A stretch of DNA of 64,000 bases from an uncultured Lachnospiraceae bacterium (GTDB lineage Bacteria > Bacillota > Clostridia > Lachnospirales > Lachnospiraceae), in the NCBI GenBank assembly GCA_947625775.1, contig CANQPM010000003.1:124001-188000 (forward strand). The letters are read 5' to 3'. Position 1 is the first letter of the stretch; every line of letters begins with the position of its first letter. The position numbers were made by a program, and so were the translations under genes. Of this stretch, positions 1-8,813 are shown one piece after another. The notes below the pieces were generated by a model that was not told where the DNA came from, did no database searches, and saw nothing but the letters and a program-made list of their open reading frames with translations.

Positions 1-1295
1 ATCTCAACAATATCAGGACAGCCGATAAATACCTCGATTTAAAGGAGGGCATATACAATTCCCTTATGGACACCAAGATAGGCGTGCCTATCGTCAAAAG
101 CATACAGCGCGCCAAAAGCTCCGTAAAGCAGCTTGTCATACCTGGAATGTTCTTTGAGGACATGGGCATTACATACCTTGGACCAGTTGACGGTCACAAC
201 ATAAACGCCATGATGAAGGTGTTAAGAGAGGCAAAGCGCTGCAAGACTGCGGTTATAGTGCATGTGATTACCCAGAAAGGAAAAGGATTTATTCCCGCGG
301 AAAAGCACCCCGCGAGATTTCACGGCGCTGAGCCGTTTGATATAAATACAGGCCTCCCGCTAAAGCAAAAGACAAAGTCAAACTACACAGACGTATTTTC
401 CACTGTAATGTGCAAGCTGGGAGAGCGCTGCGACAATTTAGTGGCTATAACTGCGGCGATGCCCGACGGCACAGGGCTCAAACGCTTTAGGAATATGTAC
501 CCAGAGAGATTTTTTGACGTGGGCATAGCCGAGGAGCATGCCGTTACCTTTGCGGCGGGGCTTGCGGCGGGCGGCATGAAGCCCGTGGTGGCTATTTATT
601 CATCATTTCTGCAGAGGGCGTATGACCAGATTCTGCATGACGTATGCATACAAAACCTGCCCGTAGTGTTTGCGATAGACAGGGCGGGGCTTGTGGGCAG
701 CGACGGAGAGACGCATCAGGGAATATTTGACCTTTCATTTTTGTCGTCGATTCCAAATATGCACATAATGGCGCCCAAAAATAAATGGGAGCTTTCAGAT
801 ATGCTTAAATTTGCCATAGCTTTCAACGGTCCTATCGCTCTGCGGTACCCGAGAGGCGAGGCTTTTGACGGGCTGCGCGAGTACCGTGACATAATACATT
901 TTGGAAAGGCTGAATGGATATATAAGGAGAAGGATATCGCGCTCGTGGCAGTGGGCAGCATGGTAAAGACAGCGCTTGCGGTAAGGGAAAGCCTGCAGCA
1001 GAAGGGCTGTTCGTGCAGCATAATAAACGCGCGTTTTGTAAAGCCGATAGACACGGAGATTTTAGACGAGGCATGCAATACGCACAAGCTTATAGTGACT
1101 CTCGAGGAAAATGTCGCAAGCGGCGGCTTTGGCGAGAAGGTAAGGGATTACATCGACGGCAGGCGCGCCGATGTGACGCTTTTGAACATAAACATTCCCG
1201 ACGAATACGTAGAGCACGGCAATGTAGACATACTCCGCAAGGAAGTCGGCATAGATGAGGAAACAATAGTGCAAAGAATCACAGGGCTTTTATAG
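1..1295 (+). CDS. dxs: 1-deoxy-D-xylulose-5-phosphate synthase, C-terminal part (5' truncated by window edge)
   Basis: The reading frame is open from the first bases of the window and ends at TAG 1293-1295, leaving about 430 residues of an enzyme usually near 620. DXS condenses pyruvate and glyceraldehyde-3-phosphate, using thiamine diphosphate, in the first step of the MEP isoprenoid pathway. Visible landmarks are YLGPVDGHN, the pyrimidine-binding-domain motif GIAEEHAVTFAAGLA, which carries the TPP-activating glutamate, DRAGLVGSDGETHQG, and the transketolase C-terminal domain ending near EEETIVQ. The GDG cofactor motif belongs to the missing N-terminus. The first ATG inside the window (66) is internal, not a start. 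In many Firmicutes dxs precedes tlyA, as here. Confidence 0.97.
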   Translation, partial: LNNIRTADKYLDLKEGIYNSLMDTKIGVPIVKSIQRAKSSVKQLVIPGMFFEDMGITYLGPVDGHNINAMMKVLREAKRCKTAVIVHVITQKGKGFIPAEKHPARFHGAEPFDINTGLPLKQKTKSNYTDVFSTVMCKLGERCDNLVAITAAMPDGTGLKRFRNMYPERFFDVGIAEEHAVTFAAGLAAGGMKPVVAIYSSFLQRAYDQILHDVCIQNLPVVFAIDRAGLVGSDGETHQGIFDLSFLSSIPNMHIMAPKNKWELSDMLKFAIAFNGPIALRYPRGEAFDGLREYRDIIHFGKAEWIYKEKDIALVAVGSMVKTALAVRESLQQKGCSCSIINARFVKPIDTEILDEACNTHKLIVTLEENVASGGFGEKVRDYIDGRRADVTLLNINIPDEYVEHGNVDILRKEVGIDEETIVQRITGLL

Positions 1296-1409
1296 GCGGT
1301 TTTGATGTGTAAGCGATACAGAAAACATTAAGCTAAGCTCAATACAGCGCGGAAGCTTATGCCAAAGCTACCGTGACAATTTGCTATGATAATCAGGAAG
1401 TGATGGATT

Positions 1410-2267
1410 TTGAAGGAACGCTTGGACATTCTGCTTGTAAAACAGGGCTTTGCCGAGTCGCGCGAAAAGGCGAAGGCAGTCATAATGTCAGGCTGCGTCT
1501 ATGTAAACGGGCAGAAGGAGGACAAGGCAGGCTCAATGTTTGACGAGAGCAAGGCAGGCATTGAGGTCAGGGGAAATGTCCTTAAATATGTAAGCCGCGG
1601 CGGTTTAAAGCTGGAAAAGGCGATAGAGCGCTTTGGTGTGGAGCTTGAGGGAAAGATATGTATGGACATAGGCGCGTCAACGGGCGGATTTACGGACTGT
1701 ATGCTACAGAACGGCGCAAAAAAGGTGTATTCCATAGACACAGGTCCTGGACAGCTTGCATGGAAGCTGAGAAATGATGAGCGTGTCGTCTGTATGGAAA
1801 AGACAAATTTCCGTTACATAGAAAAAAATGACATTGACGACGACATAGATTTTGCATCAGTTGATGTGTCATTTATTTCTTTGGATAAGATACTTCCCGC
1901 CGCATACGGGCTGCTTAAAGAGGGCGCGCCTATGGTATGCCTGATAAAACCGCAGTTTGAAGCGGGGCGCGGCAACGTGGGCAAGAAGGGCATAGTGCGG
2001 GAGCCGTCAGTGCATATGGAGGTTATAGAGCGCGTATTCGGGTTTACGCTCGCTGACGGATATGAAATACTGGGGCTTGACTATTCGCCGATAAAAGGTT
2101 CCAAGGGAAATATAGAATATCTTATGTACATACGAAAATCAGGCGGCGCGCAGCAAAATGCGGCTGAACAAACTGAAGATGAGCAAAACAAAGCCGCACA
2201 GTACGCAGGCCTGATTAAGGAAACTGTAGACAATGCCCATAAAGCTTTGGCAGGCGATTTAAAGTAG
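1410..2267 (+). CDS. tlyA: TlyA family rRNA (cytidine-2'-O)-methyltransferase / putative hemolysin
   Basis: The protein has 285 residues. An N-terminal S4 RNA-binding domain (about residues 1-65, beginning KERLDILLVKQG) precedes an FtsJ-like Rossmann methyltransferase domain with the SAM motif DIGASTGGFTDCML near residue 90 and the KPQFEAGR segment later. Family members 2'-O-methylate cytidines of 16S and/or 23S rRNA; the historical hemolysin label is probably secondary. The start is TTG 1410, supported by AGGAAG 9 bases upstream; the nearer ATG at 1403 is out of frame. The last 35 or so residues are a Gln/Glu/Ala-rich tail not expected in the core fold. It is 114 bases after dxs and 16 before nadK. 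Confidence 0.93.
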   Translation: MKERLDILLVKQGFAESREKAKAVIMSGCVYVNGQKEDKAGSMFDESKAGIEVRGNVLKYVSRGGLKLEKAIERFGVELEGKICMDIGASTGGFTDCMLQNGAKKVYSIDTGPGQLAWKLRNDERVVCMEKTNFRYIEKNDIDDDIDFASVDVSFISLDKILPAAYGLLKEGAPMVCLIKPQFEAGRGNVGKKGIVREPSVHMEVIERVFGFTLADGYEILGLDYSPIKGSKGNIEYLMYIRKSGGAQQNAAEQTEDEQNKAAQYAGLIKETVDNAHKALAGDLK

Positions 2268-2283
2268 TGGAAAAGGAGCATAA

Positions 2284-3102
2284 ATGAGAACTTTTTTTAT
2301 CTACGCAAACCAGTATAAGGACAGGGACGGCAAAATCAAGGATAAAATACGCTCATATCTGCTTGAAAAGGGCTGTACCTGCAGCGACAAGGTGGATTAC
2401 ACTGTAGATGCCGTGATAGTCATGGGCGGCGACGGCACAATGCTTGCCGCGGCGCACGAGTATGTGGGCAGGCATATACCTTTTATAGGGGTGAACCTCG
2501 GCACGCTGGGGTATCTCACGGAGATTGACATAGATGATATAGAGGGCGCGCTTGATGCGCTGATAGACGACCAGTACGATATCGAGATAAGAATGATGCT
2601 GAGCGGCATTCCAGTAATCGGCGGCGAGAGCATGAAGCCTCAGACCGCGCTGAACGATATTGTAATCAGCAGGAAGGGCGCGCTCCATGTCATTAACTTT
2701 AACATATATGTAAACGGACTTCTTTTAAGCACATACAGCGCAGACGGAATGATTATTTCCACGCCGACAGGCTCGACGGCGTATAATCTTTCGGTAGGCG
2801 GACCTATAGTGGAGCCGCGCGCGCGCATGATAATCATGACGCCGATCTGCTCACATTCGATGGTGAACAACCGCACCATAGTGCTTGCCGATGATGATGT
2901 CATAGACATTGAGATAGGCGAGTACAAGGCGGGCGAGCGTCAGGAGGTGGAGGCGAGCTTTGACGGCAGGGATCCCGTCAGCCTGAATGAGGGCGACAAG
3001 ATAAGGATAATCCGTTCGGACAAGGTTGCCAAGATAATCAAGCTCGGCAGGGGGAGCTTTCTCGACACCCTGCAGAAGAAAATGAGCGTCTTTAAGGGAT
3101 AA
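2284..3102 (+). CDS. nadK: NAD kinase
   Basis: This 272-residue protein has the length and motifs of bacterial ATP- or polyphosphate-dependent NAD kinase, which makes NADP. The catalytic GGDGT lies at residues 48-52 (Asp50). The segments TPTGSTAYNLSVGGP, which contacts NAD, and the C-terminal SFDGRDP beta-strand region are intact. GGAGCATAA immediately precedes the ATG. The order tlyA-nadK-argR-recN is common in Clostridia and suggests a single housekeeping transcript. There is no sign of fusion or truncation. Confidence 0.96.
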   Translation: MRTFFIYANQYKDRDGKIKDKIRSYLLEKGCTCSDKVDYTVDAVIVMGGDGTMLAAAHEYVGRHIPFIGVNLGTLGYLTEIDIDDIEGALDALIDDQYDIEIRMMLSGIPVIGGESMKPQTALNDIVISRKGALHVINFNIYVNGLLLSTYSADGMIISTPTGSTAYNLSVGGPIVEPRARMIIMTPICSHSMVNNRTIVLADDDVIDIEIGEYKAGERQEVEASFDGRDPVSLNEGDKIRIIRSDKVAKIIKLGRGSFLDTLQKKMSVFKG

Positions 3103-3113
3103 GGTAAAAGCCT

Positions 3114-3566
3114 ATGAAAAAACAGAGACAAAAGGCGGTAACAGAGCTTATAGAAAAGTATGACATTGAAACGCAGGAGGAGCTTGCGGCGTATCTGAGG
3201 AAGGCAGGCTTTAACGTGACACAGGCGACTGTATCGCGCGATATAAGGGAGCTAAAGCTTACAAAGATATCCACGGGCAGCGGCAGGCAGAAATATATTG
3301 TCATAAAAAATGACGATACACGCCTTGGCGACAAATACATACGAGTCCTGCGCGACGGCTTTGTGTCAATGAACAAGGCTCAGAACATACTCGTCATAAA
3401 GACCGTGCAGGGCATGGCAATGGCAGTCGCGGCGGCGGTCGATGCGATGAAGCTTTCCGAGATAGTCGGATGCATTGCGGGAGACGACACAATCATGGCG
3501 GCTATTAAATCCGCCGACGAGGTGGATATAGTCATGGAAAAAATTGACGGAATATTAAACAGGTAA
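3114..3566 (+). CDS. argR: Arginine repressor ArgR/AhrC
   Basis: The protein has 150 residues, the family length. An N-terminal winged helix (about residues 1-70) contains the recognition segment ATVSRDIRELKLTKI. The C-terminal oligomerisation and arginine-binding domain ends in VGCIAGDDTIMAAI, where the GDD residues contact L-arginine in the hexamer. It represses arginine biosynthesis and activates catabolism when arginine is plentiful. The gene begins 11 bases after nadK. No clear ARG box was seen near it, so autoregulation is not shown by the sequence. Confidence 0.96.
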   Translation: MKKQRQKAVTELIEKYDIETQEELAAYLRKAGFNVTQATVSRDIRELKLTKISTGSGRQKYIVIKNDDTRLGDKYIRVLRDGFVSMNKAQNILVIKTVQGMAMAVAAAVDAMKLSEIVGCIAGDDTIMAAIKSADEVDIVMEKIDGILNR

Positions 3567-3640
3567 TTGCGAGGCGTATTCTGCGTTCTTGAATGGAGTT
3601 TCGCAATCGGCTGTAAAGGCAAATATCAAGAGGAGAAAAA

Positions 3641-5326
3641 ATGTTAATCAGCTTACATGTAAAGAACTTGGCATTGATAGAGGAAACAGAGGTAAATTTT
3701 GGCGAAGGGCTCAATATACTGAGCGGCGAGACAGGCGCGGGCAAATCAATCATCATAGGCTCAATCAATCTGGCGCTCGGCGCGCGCGCGGACAAGGATA
3801 TGATTAGGAGCGGAGCGGAATACGCGCTTGTAGAGCTTGTCTTTCAGTTGGATAATGCGGCAATGGCTGACGCCGCAAGAGCGCTTGAAATCCCCGTGGA
3901 GGAGGACAATATAGTAATCATACAGCGCAAAATCCAGCCAAACCGCAGCATATTCAAGATATGCGGCGAGACAGCCACGACAAAGCAGATAAAGGCGCTT
4001 TCGGAGCTGCTCATAGACATACACGGACAGCACGAGCACCAGTCGCTTCTATATAAAAAGAACCATATGGAAATACTTGACTCCTTTTCGGGAGAGGAGC
4101 TTTCGGCATTAAAGGGTGAAATAAAGGAAAAATATTCACTTTACACAAAGCTGAAAAAAGAGCTTGATGAGCTTGGCACAGACAACGCTTTAGTGGCAAA
4201 GGAGCTGTCGCTTGCGGAGTTTGAGTACAAGGAAATAGAGGAGGCGGGATTAAGCGAGGGCGAGGATGACGAGCTTGAAACGCTCTACCGCAAAATGTCA
4301 AACAGCAGGAATATAGTGGAGGCGGCAGGAAAGGCATACCGTCTCACAGGCGGCGAGGGGCAGTCTGCGGCGGATGCCGTGGGACATTCCGTGAGAGAGC
4401 TTAGGGGCATAGAGGAGTATGACGAAAAGGCAAGGGAGCTTGCCGACGAGCTTGAAAATATCGACGCGCTTCTAAGCGATTTCAACAGAGAGCTTGCGGA
4501 ATATATGTCCGACATGGAATTTGACGGTGAGGAATTTGCAAAGACAGAGGAGCGCCTTAACCAGATAAATCACCTGAAACTTAAATACGGCGGCAGCATA
4601 TCAAAGACGCTTGAATACCAGAAAGAGCTTGCCGAGAAAATAGAGCGCCTGCAGAATGCCGACGCATACAAGGTGCAGCTTAATGACCGCATAGAAAAAG
4701 TGCACAAAGAGCTTGAAGCCATGTGCCGAAAGGCGTCGCAGATACGCCAAAAGGAGGCGAAAAAGCTTTCGGCGGATATGGTGACAGCCCTGAATGATTT
4801 GAACTTCCTTGATGTCAGGTTTGAGATACAGGTGCGCGGCGAAGGGGAAATTTCATCAAACGGCTATGATGACGTGGAATTTATGATATCCACAAACGTA
4901 GGCGAGCCGATGAAAAGTTTAGGGAGCGTTGCAAGCGGCGGCGAGCTGTCGCGGATAATGCTTGCGATAAAGACAGTGCTTGCCTCCCGTGATAAGATAC
5001 CTACCATGATATTTGACGAGATCGACACAGGCATCAGCGGAAAAACAGCATGGAAAGTATCGGAAAAGCTTGGCGCGCTGTCAGAAAGCCACCAGATTAT
5101 ATGCATAACCCATCTCCCGCAGATAGCGGCGATGGCGGACTGCAGCTTCAAGATAGCAAAGAGCGCGGCGGACAACAGGACTACGACAGACATAACAAGG
5201 CTTGATGAGGCGCAGACAGTAGACGAGCTTGCCAGAATGCTTGGAGGAGAGGATATAACCGACACAGTGCGGGAAAATGCAAGGGAACTTATAGCTACGG
5301 CTAACAATAAAAAGAAAAACAGATAA
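3641..5326 (+). CDS. recN: DNA repair protein RecN (SMC-like ATPase)
   Basis: At 561 residues this is full length for RecN, the SMC-related ATPase recruited early to double-strand breaks. Walker A is LSGETGAGKSI near residue 30, and the GQHEHQSLL element follows near 130. A central antiparallel coiled coil covers about 150-370. The ABC signature VASGGELSRIMLA and Walker B TMIFDEIDTGISG are near residues 430 and 455. AAGAGGAG precedes ATG 3641. In Bacillus and many Clostridia spoIVB follows recN directly; here it lies 6.7 kb downstream. Confidence 0.97.
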   Translation: MLISLHVKNLALIEETEVNFGEGLNILSGETGAGKSIIIGSINLALGARADKDMIRSGAEYALVELVFQLDNAAMADAARALEIPVEEDNIVIIQRKIQPNRSIFKICGETATTKQIKALSELLIDIHGQHEHQSLLYKKNHMEILDSFSGEELSALKGEIKEKYSLYTKLKKELDELGTDNALVAKELSLAEFEYKEIEEAGLSEGEDDELETLYRKMSNSRNIVEAAGKAYRLTGGEGQSAADAVGHSVRELRGIEEYDEKARELADELENIDALLSDFNRELAEYMSDMEFDGEEFAKTEERLNQINHLKLKYGGSISKTLEYQKELAEKIERLQNADAYKVQLNDRIEKVHKELEAMCRKASQIRQKEAKKLSADMVTALNDLNFLDVRFEIQVRGEGEISSNGYDDVEFMISTNVGEPMKSLGSVASGGELSRIMLAIKTVLASRDKIPTMIFDEIDTGISGKTAWKVSEKLGALSESHQIICITHLPQIAAMADCSFKIAKSAADNRTTTDITRLDEAQTVDELARMLGGEDITDTVRENARELIATANNKKKNR

Positions 5327-5342
5327 GATGGAGGTTATGGAG

Positions 5343-6131
5343 ATGGAACTAAAAGATTTTATGGACCTGAGCAAGCTTCAGGAAATTCAGGACAACTTTT
5401 CAGATGCCACAGGGCTTGCGGCAATCGCTGTAGGCACTGACGGAAAGTATCTCACTGAGGGCAGCAATTTCACTGACTTTTGCATGAAGTACACGCGGGG
5501 TTCTGTTGAGGGCAATAAGCGCTGCGTCAAGTGCGATAATGAGTGTACGGGCACATATTTCTGCCATGCGGGGCTTATGGATTTTTCGGTTGACATAATG
5601 GTAAACGGTGAGAAGGTCGGCTCCATTATCGGCGGACAGGTGCTGCCAAAAGAGCCCGACGAGGAGGAATTTAGAAAAACAGCCGCGGAGCTTGGCATAG
5701 ATCCCGACAAATATATACAGGCGCTGCACAAAGTGCCCGTGAGCACGGAAAAGAGAATACGCGCCGCGTCAAATCTTTTGGGAATTATAGTCAACCAGCT
5801 TGTAAACCTTGAATACTTTAAGTTCCACAACGCGGGCAGGCTTGACTCCGTTAAGGACGATATAAGGAAGTCAGGGGAGCTTATAGGCCGCATAAACGAG
5901 AATACAGGACACCTTAAGGGCATAGCCAAGAAACAGACGATACTTTCGCTGAACGCTACCATAGAGGCGGCAAGAAGCGGCGAGGCAGGCGTAGGCTTTG
6001 CAGTCGTGGCAAAAAGCATGCAGGACCTTTCAAGCCAGTCGGCGGGCATCTACAACGATATCGAAAGCTCAGTGTCAGAGATAACAAGCCTTATCAGCTC
6101 AATGACAAAGCTGTTTGATGACGGCGAATAA
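5343..6131 (+). CDS. Soluble PocR-domain protein with a short methyl-accepting chemotaxis signalling tip
   Basis: The PocR ligand-binding domain occupies about residues 1-155 and has a conserved Cys-rich stretch: CMKYTRG, RCVKCDNEC, then FCHAGLMDF. A short C-terminal segment of about 95 residues holds the chemoreceptor hairpin-tip signature LSLNATIEAARSGEAGVGF. There is no membrane segment and little room for adaptation helices or methylation sites, so this is a minimal cytoplasmic receptor-like protein. The ligand is unknown; PocR domains are thought to bind small hydrocarbon derivatives. I chose ATG 5343 over in-frame ATGs at 5328 and 5337 because GGAGG at 5330-5334 is then 8 bases away. 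It starts 16 bases after recN. Confidence 0.85.
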   Translation: MELKDFMDLSKLQEIQDNFSDATGLAAIAVGTDGKYLTEGSNFTDFCMKYTRGSVEGNKRCVKCDNECTGTYFCHAGLMDFSVDIMVNGEKVGSIIGGQVLPKEPDEEEFRKTAAELGIDPDKYIQALHKVPVSTEKRIRAASNLLGIIVNQLVNLEYFKFHNAGRLDSVKDDIRKSGELIGRINENTGHLKGIAKKQTILSLNATIEAARSGEAGVGFAVVAKSMQDLSSQSAGIYNDIESSVSEITSLISSMTKLFDDGE

Positions 6132-6186
6132 TCGGGCTTTGATTAAAGCGCAAAAACAGCATAGATAGTAAAAAATGAAAAGCGAT

Positions 6187-6230
6187 AAAAAAGAGCAGGG
6201 GCAGCGCGGCGGCGGTTCCTGCTCTTTTTT
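6187..6230. terminator. Bidirectional intrinsic terminator between convergent genes
   Basis: A 13-bp perfect stem (AAAAAAGAGCAGG at 6187-6199 with CCTGCTCTTTTTT at 6218-6230) has an A-run on one flank and a T-run on the other. It can therefore end transcription from both the recN-side operon and the reverse-strand gene ending at 6248. Confidence 0.9.
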
Positions 6231-6247
6231 CAGAAAATATTTACGGC

Positions 6248-6976
6248 TTAAAATCCTTCAATGCTGAATCTTGCGGCATTTACAGGCACGTTAAATTCGC
6301 TTGTATAAATTTGTCCTACGCCAAGTCCGCTTAACGACTGTCCCGCAGTGGGGAGAGCGCCGCAGTAGAGGTGTACCTTTGAAAGCATATTGCCCATAGC
6401 ATCATAAAAATAACCATAGCACCCCCATGTGGTGTAATCCGAATCGCCGACAGCCGCTACCTGGTATGTGAGCTTAAGGGTTTTCTTGTACACGCCAAAA
6501 TCCCTGTATTTGTTAAAGTCATAGGGCGTAAATTCATACCCCGTAAGTACGCAGTAGTTGTCGCGGTTAGTCCCAAGCTTAGCAGGAACCTCCATTATTA
6601 AGGGGCTTGCGTTTACGGATGCGTATGCCACTACGGCAGGATTATCCATATGTACTATGGCGATTACTGCGGAGCCGTCCCCGACATAATCAATCTGGAA
6701 ATTGGCTATATTTGCCATTGATGCCGTGGGAGTGACGGCAGCCACATTTGGGTTCGAGGACACGCAGGCAAGCCTTGACGCGTCAAAGCCTTCGCCCAAT
6801 GCCGCCACGAGAGTGGCGCTTGCCCCCTCGGTAAGGTTAATCACGTCGTCCGACAGGATAAGCCCGTTGCCAATGCTGGGATTTGCCGACGCGGTAATGT
6901 TAAAAGAAAGCGCCGCGCCAAGCAGGACAGCCATAGAAATTATGGCAGAAGCAAGCCGTTTGAAAAATTTTTTCAT
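6248..6976 (-). CDS. Secreted protein with bacterial Ig-like segment, function unknown
   Basis: The 242-residue protein starts with a classical signal peptide (KKFFKRLASA, a hydrophobic core, then a probable cleavage after ITASA near residue 31). Residues about 40-125 look like a Big_2-type Ig fold: INLTEGASATLVA, VSSNPNVAAVTP and GDGSAVIAIVH match its usual pattern. The C-terminal 115 residues are rich in Tyr, Gly and aromatic residues and I do not recognise them. There is no LPXTG, lipobox or SLH motif, so it is probably released. GGAGGG lies 7 bases before the ATG. It is divergent from the efflux genes and convergent with recN and its neighbour. Confidence 0.75.
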   Translation of the reverse strand: MKKFFKRLASAIISMAVLLGAALSFNITASANPSIGNGLILSDDVINLTEGASATLVAALGEGFDASRLACVSSNPNVAAVTPTASMANIANFQIDYVGDGSAVIAIVHMDNPAVVAYASVNASPLIMEVPAKLGTNRDNYCVLTGYEFTPYDFNKYRDFGVYKKTLKLTYQVAAVGDSDYTTWGCYGYFYDAMGNMLSKVHLYCGALPTAGQSLSGLGVGQIYTSEFNVPVNAARFSIEGF

Positions 6977-7197
6977 AGTAATCCCTCCATTCCGCTTTTA
7001 ACGGCTAAAATAGCAGCGCAGCATGCATAGATGCCACGCTTACAATAGTATAAGGCATATTTCGCAAAAATGAAAGTCAAGTATTATAAAAAAAAATTAA
7101 AATTTATATCTTTCCCCTTTAATTATCGTGACAATTCGTATAAAATAGATGAGAAAATGCTTAATTTAGTTGTCTAAGGCGGTATGGAGGGATTATT

Positions 7198-8799
7198 ATG
7201 AAAAGCAGAAAAAGAAGACTTGCAATGCTTTTATGCGCGGCAGTTACAGCGGCAATGCTGGGCGGCTGTTCAGAGGAGGCTGCGGAGGAGACAGCGGAAG
7301 ACGTAGCGGTAGTGGAGGCGGCTAATCCTGAGATTGGCGATTTAAAGCTTAGCGGCGATTTTATAGCGACATTAAATCCTGATGAATCTGTCTATGTCAT
7401 ACCTATGGCGACAGCAGAGGTGCTGGAGGTAAAGGTGGCGGCAGGAGATAAGGTGGAGGAAGGCGACGTGCTTGCCGTGCTTGACGACACAATGGCGCAG
7501 TACACGGTAAAGAGCGCGCAGCTTGGCCTTGATACGGCAAGGACTAACCACGATATAAACTTTGGAGAGGGAGCGACATTGCTCAACGATATGTCCGCAG
7601 ACAATGAGCTTTCGGGAACGGAGGATAATATAACTGATTATCAGGAGCAGTATTATAACGCAATGAGCTCCCTCGAGGACGCAAAGCAGAAGCTTAAGGA
7701 TAAGGAAGACGAGTATGAGGCGTTAAAGGAGGAGTATGATTATAAGGATGATGTTGATGAAATAAAGGATTATGCGGAGGAATTGGCGAATCAGGCTAAA
7801 GACAAGGCAAATGAGCTTTCAGAAAGAGCCACAGAGAAAATGCTTGCGCCTGCTGCAAAAGCTTTGCCGAGCGGTTCTGGAATGACACAGGAGCAGTTTA
7901 TAGCTTCAGATCCCGAATTAAGGGAGCTTAGTAAGGAGGCAAATGACCTTTCACAGCAGGCAAGCGATGCTGCCACGCGCTATCAGAATGCCGCGACAAA
8001 AGATGCCACGATTCAGGCGGAGATTAAGGGCTACAAGCAGCAGATCAGTGGTTACGAAACAACCATAGAAGGCTACCAAAACGCTGTTGACAGCTATTAC
8101 GAGGGCTACAGCCAGCAGGTAGTGGCGCAGGAAATTCAAAACGGCGAGCTGCGTGAGGACAGCAGACAGCTCTCTGAAAACAACATTACCAGCGCGCAGC
8201 TGCAGGTCGAGCAGGCAAAGGAGAACCTTGAAAACTACACTATCACGGCGACGATATCAGGCGTTATAGAAGCCGTAAACATTGATGTACACGACTTTGC
8301 GTCATCAAGCAATCCCGCCTTTGTCATATCAAACAAGGACACAATGGTTGCTACATATTATGTGAGTGAGGACGTGCGCAACACATTTTCAACAGGACAG
8401 AAAATAACCATCACAAAGGACGACAAGACATACGACGGCGAGATTATAGAGATAGGCGGCGCGGTGGACGCGACCACGGGACTTTTCCGCATCAAGGCAA
8501 GCGTCAAGGGCGACACGTCAAATCTGCTGTCAGGCACGAGGGCGACAGTGACTACAGATACATACCACGAAAACAACGTGCTCATCATACCATATGATGC
8601 CGTATATTACGACGGCACACAGGCATATGTCTATACGGTAGTTGACCAAAAGGCGCAGAGGAAAGATATAACCACGGGCTTATACGACCTTGACAATATA
8701 GTAGTAACTGACGGGCTCACAAAAGATGACCTTGTAATCACTACATGGTCAGCGCAGCTGCGCGAGGGCGTAACTGTCTCTGTCAGTGAAGGCGAATAA
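7198..8799 (+). CDS. RND efflux periplasmic-adaptor-like (MFP/HlyD) lipoprotein
   Basis: The protein has 533 residues. A signal peptide with lipobox LGGC (lipidated Cys24) predicts anchoring to the outer face of the membrane. The barrel-sandwich halves flank a long alpha-helical hairpin (about residues 130-335, with heptad-rich Glu/Lys/Gln stretches such as QKLKDKEDEYEALKEEYD). Beta-barrel and membrane-proximal domains follow (TATISGVIEAVNI, then DKTYDGEIIEIGG). It couples substrates to the RND pump encoded 14 bases downstream. Gram-positive members have no outer-membrane channel to meet, so they probably release substrate outside the membrane. The helical hairpin is longer than in many adaptors. 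Confidence 0.88.
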   Translation: MKSRKRRLAMLLCAAVTAAMLGGCSEEAAEETAEDVAVVEAANPEIGDLKLSGDFIATLNPDESVYVIPMATAEVLEVKVAAGDKVEEGDVLAVLDDTMAQYTVKSAQLGLDTARTNHDINFGEGATLLNDMSADNELSGTEDNITDYQEQYYNAMSSLEDAKQKLKDKEDEYEALKEEYDYKDDVDEIKDYAEELANQAKDKANELSERATEKMLAPAAKALPSGSGMTQEQFIASDPELRELSKEANDLSQQASDAATRYQNAATKDATIQAEIKGYKQQISGYETTIEGYQNAVDSYYEGYSQQVVAQEIQNGELREDSRQLSENNITSAQLQVEQAKENLENYTITATISGVIEAVNIDVHDFASSSNPAFVISNKDTMVATYYVSEDVRNTFSTGQKITITKDDKTYDGEIIEIGGAVDATTGLFRIKASVKGDTSNLLSGTRATVTTDTYHENNVLIIPYDAVYYDGTQAYVYTVVDQKAQRKDITTGLYDLDNIVVTDGLTKDDLVITTWSAQLREGVTVSVSEGE

Positions 8800-8813
8800 G
8801 GAGGCGGGACAAG

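Noticed and set aside
3566-3607. ATTGCGA/TCGCAAT inverted repeat between argR and recN as an ARG box
   Set aside because: Arms are 28 bases apart and unlike the AT-rich ARG box consensus.
6977-7197. Divergent promoters between the Ig-like gene and the efflux operon
   Set aside because: Several TATAAA and TATACT boxes exist on both strands but none had a -35 with 16-18-base spacing.
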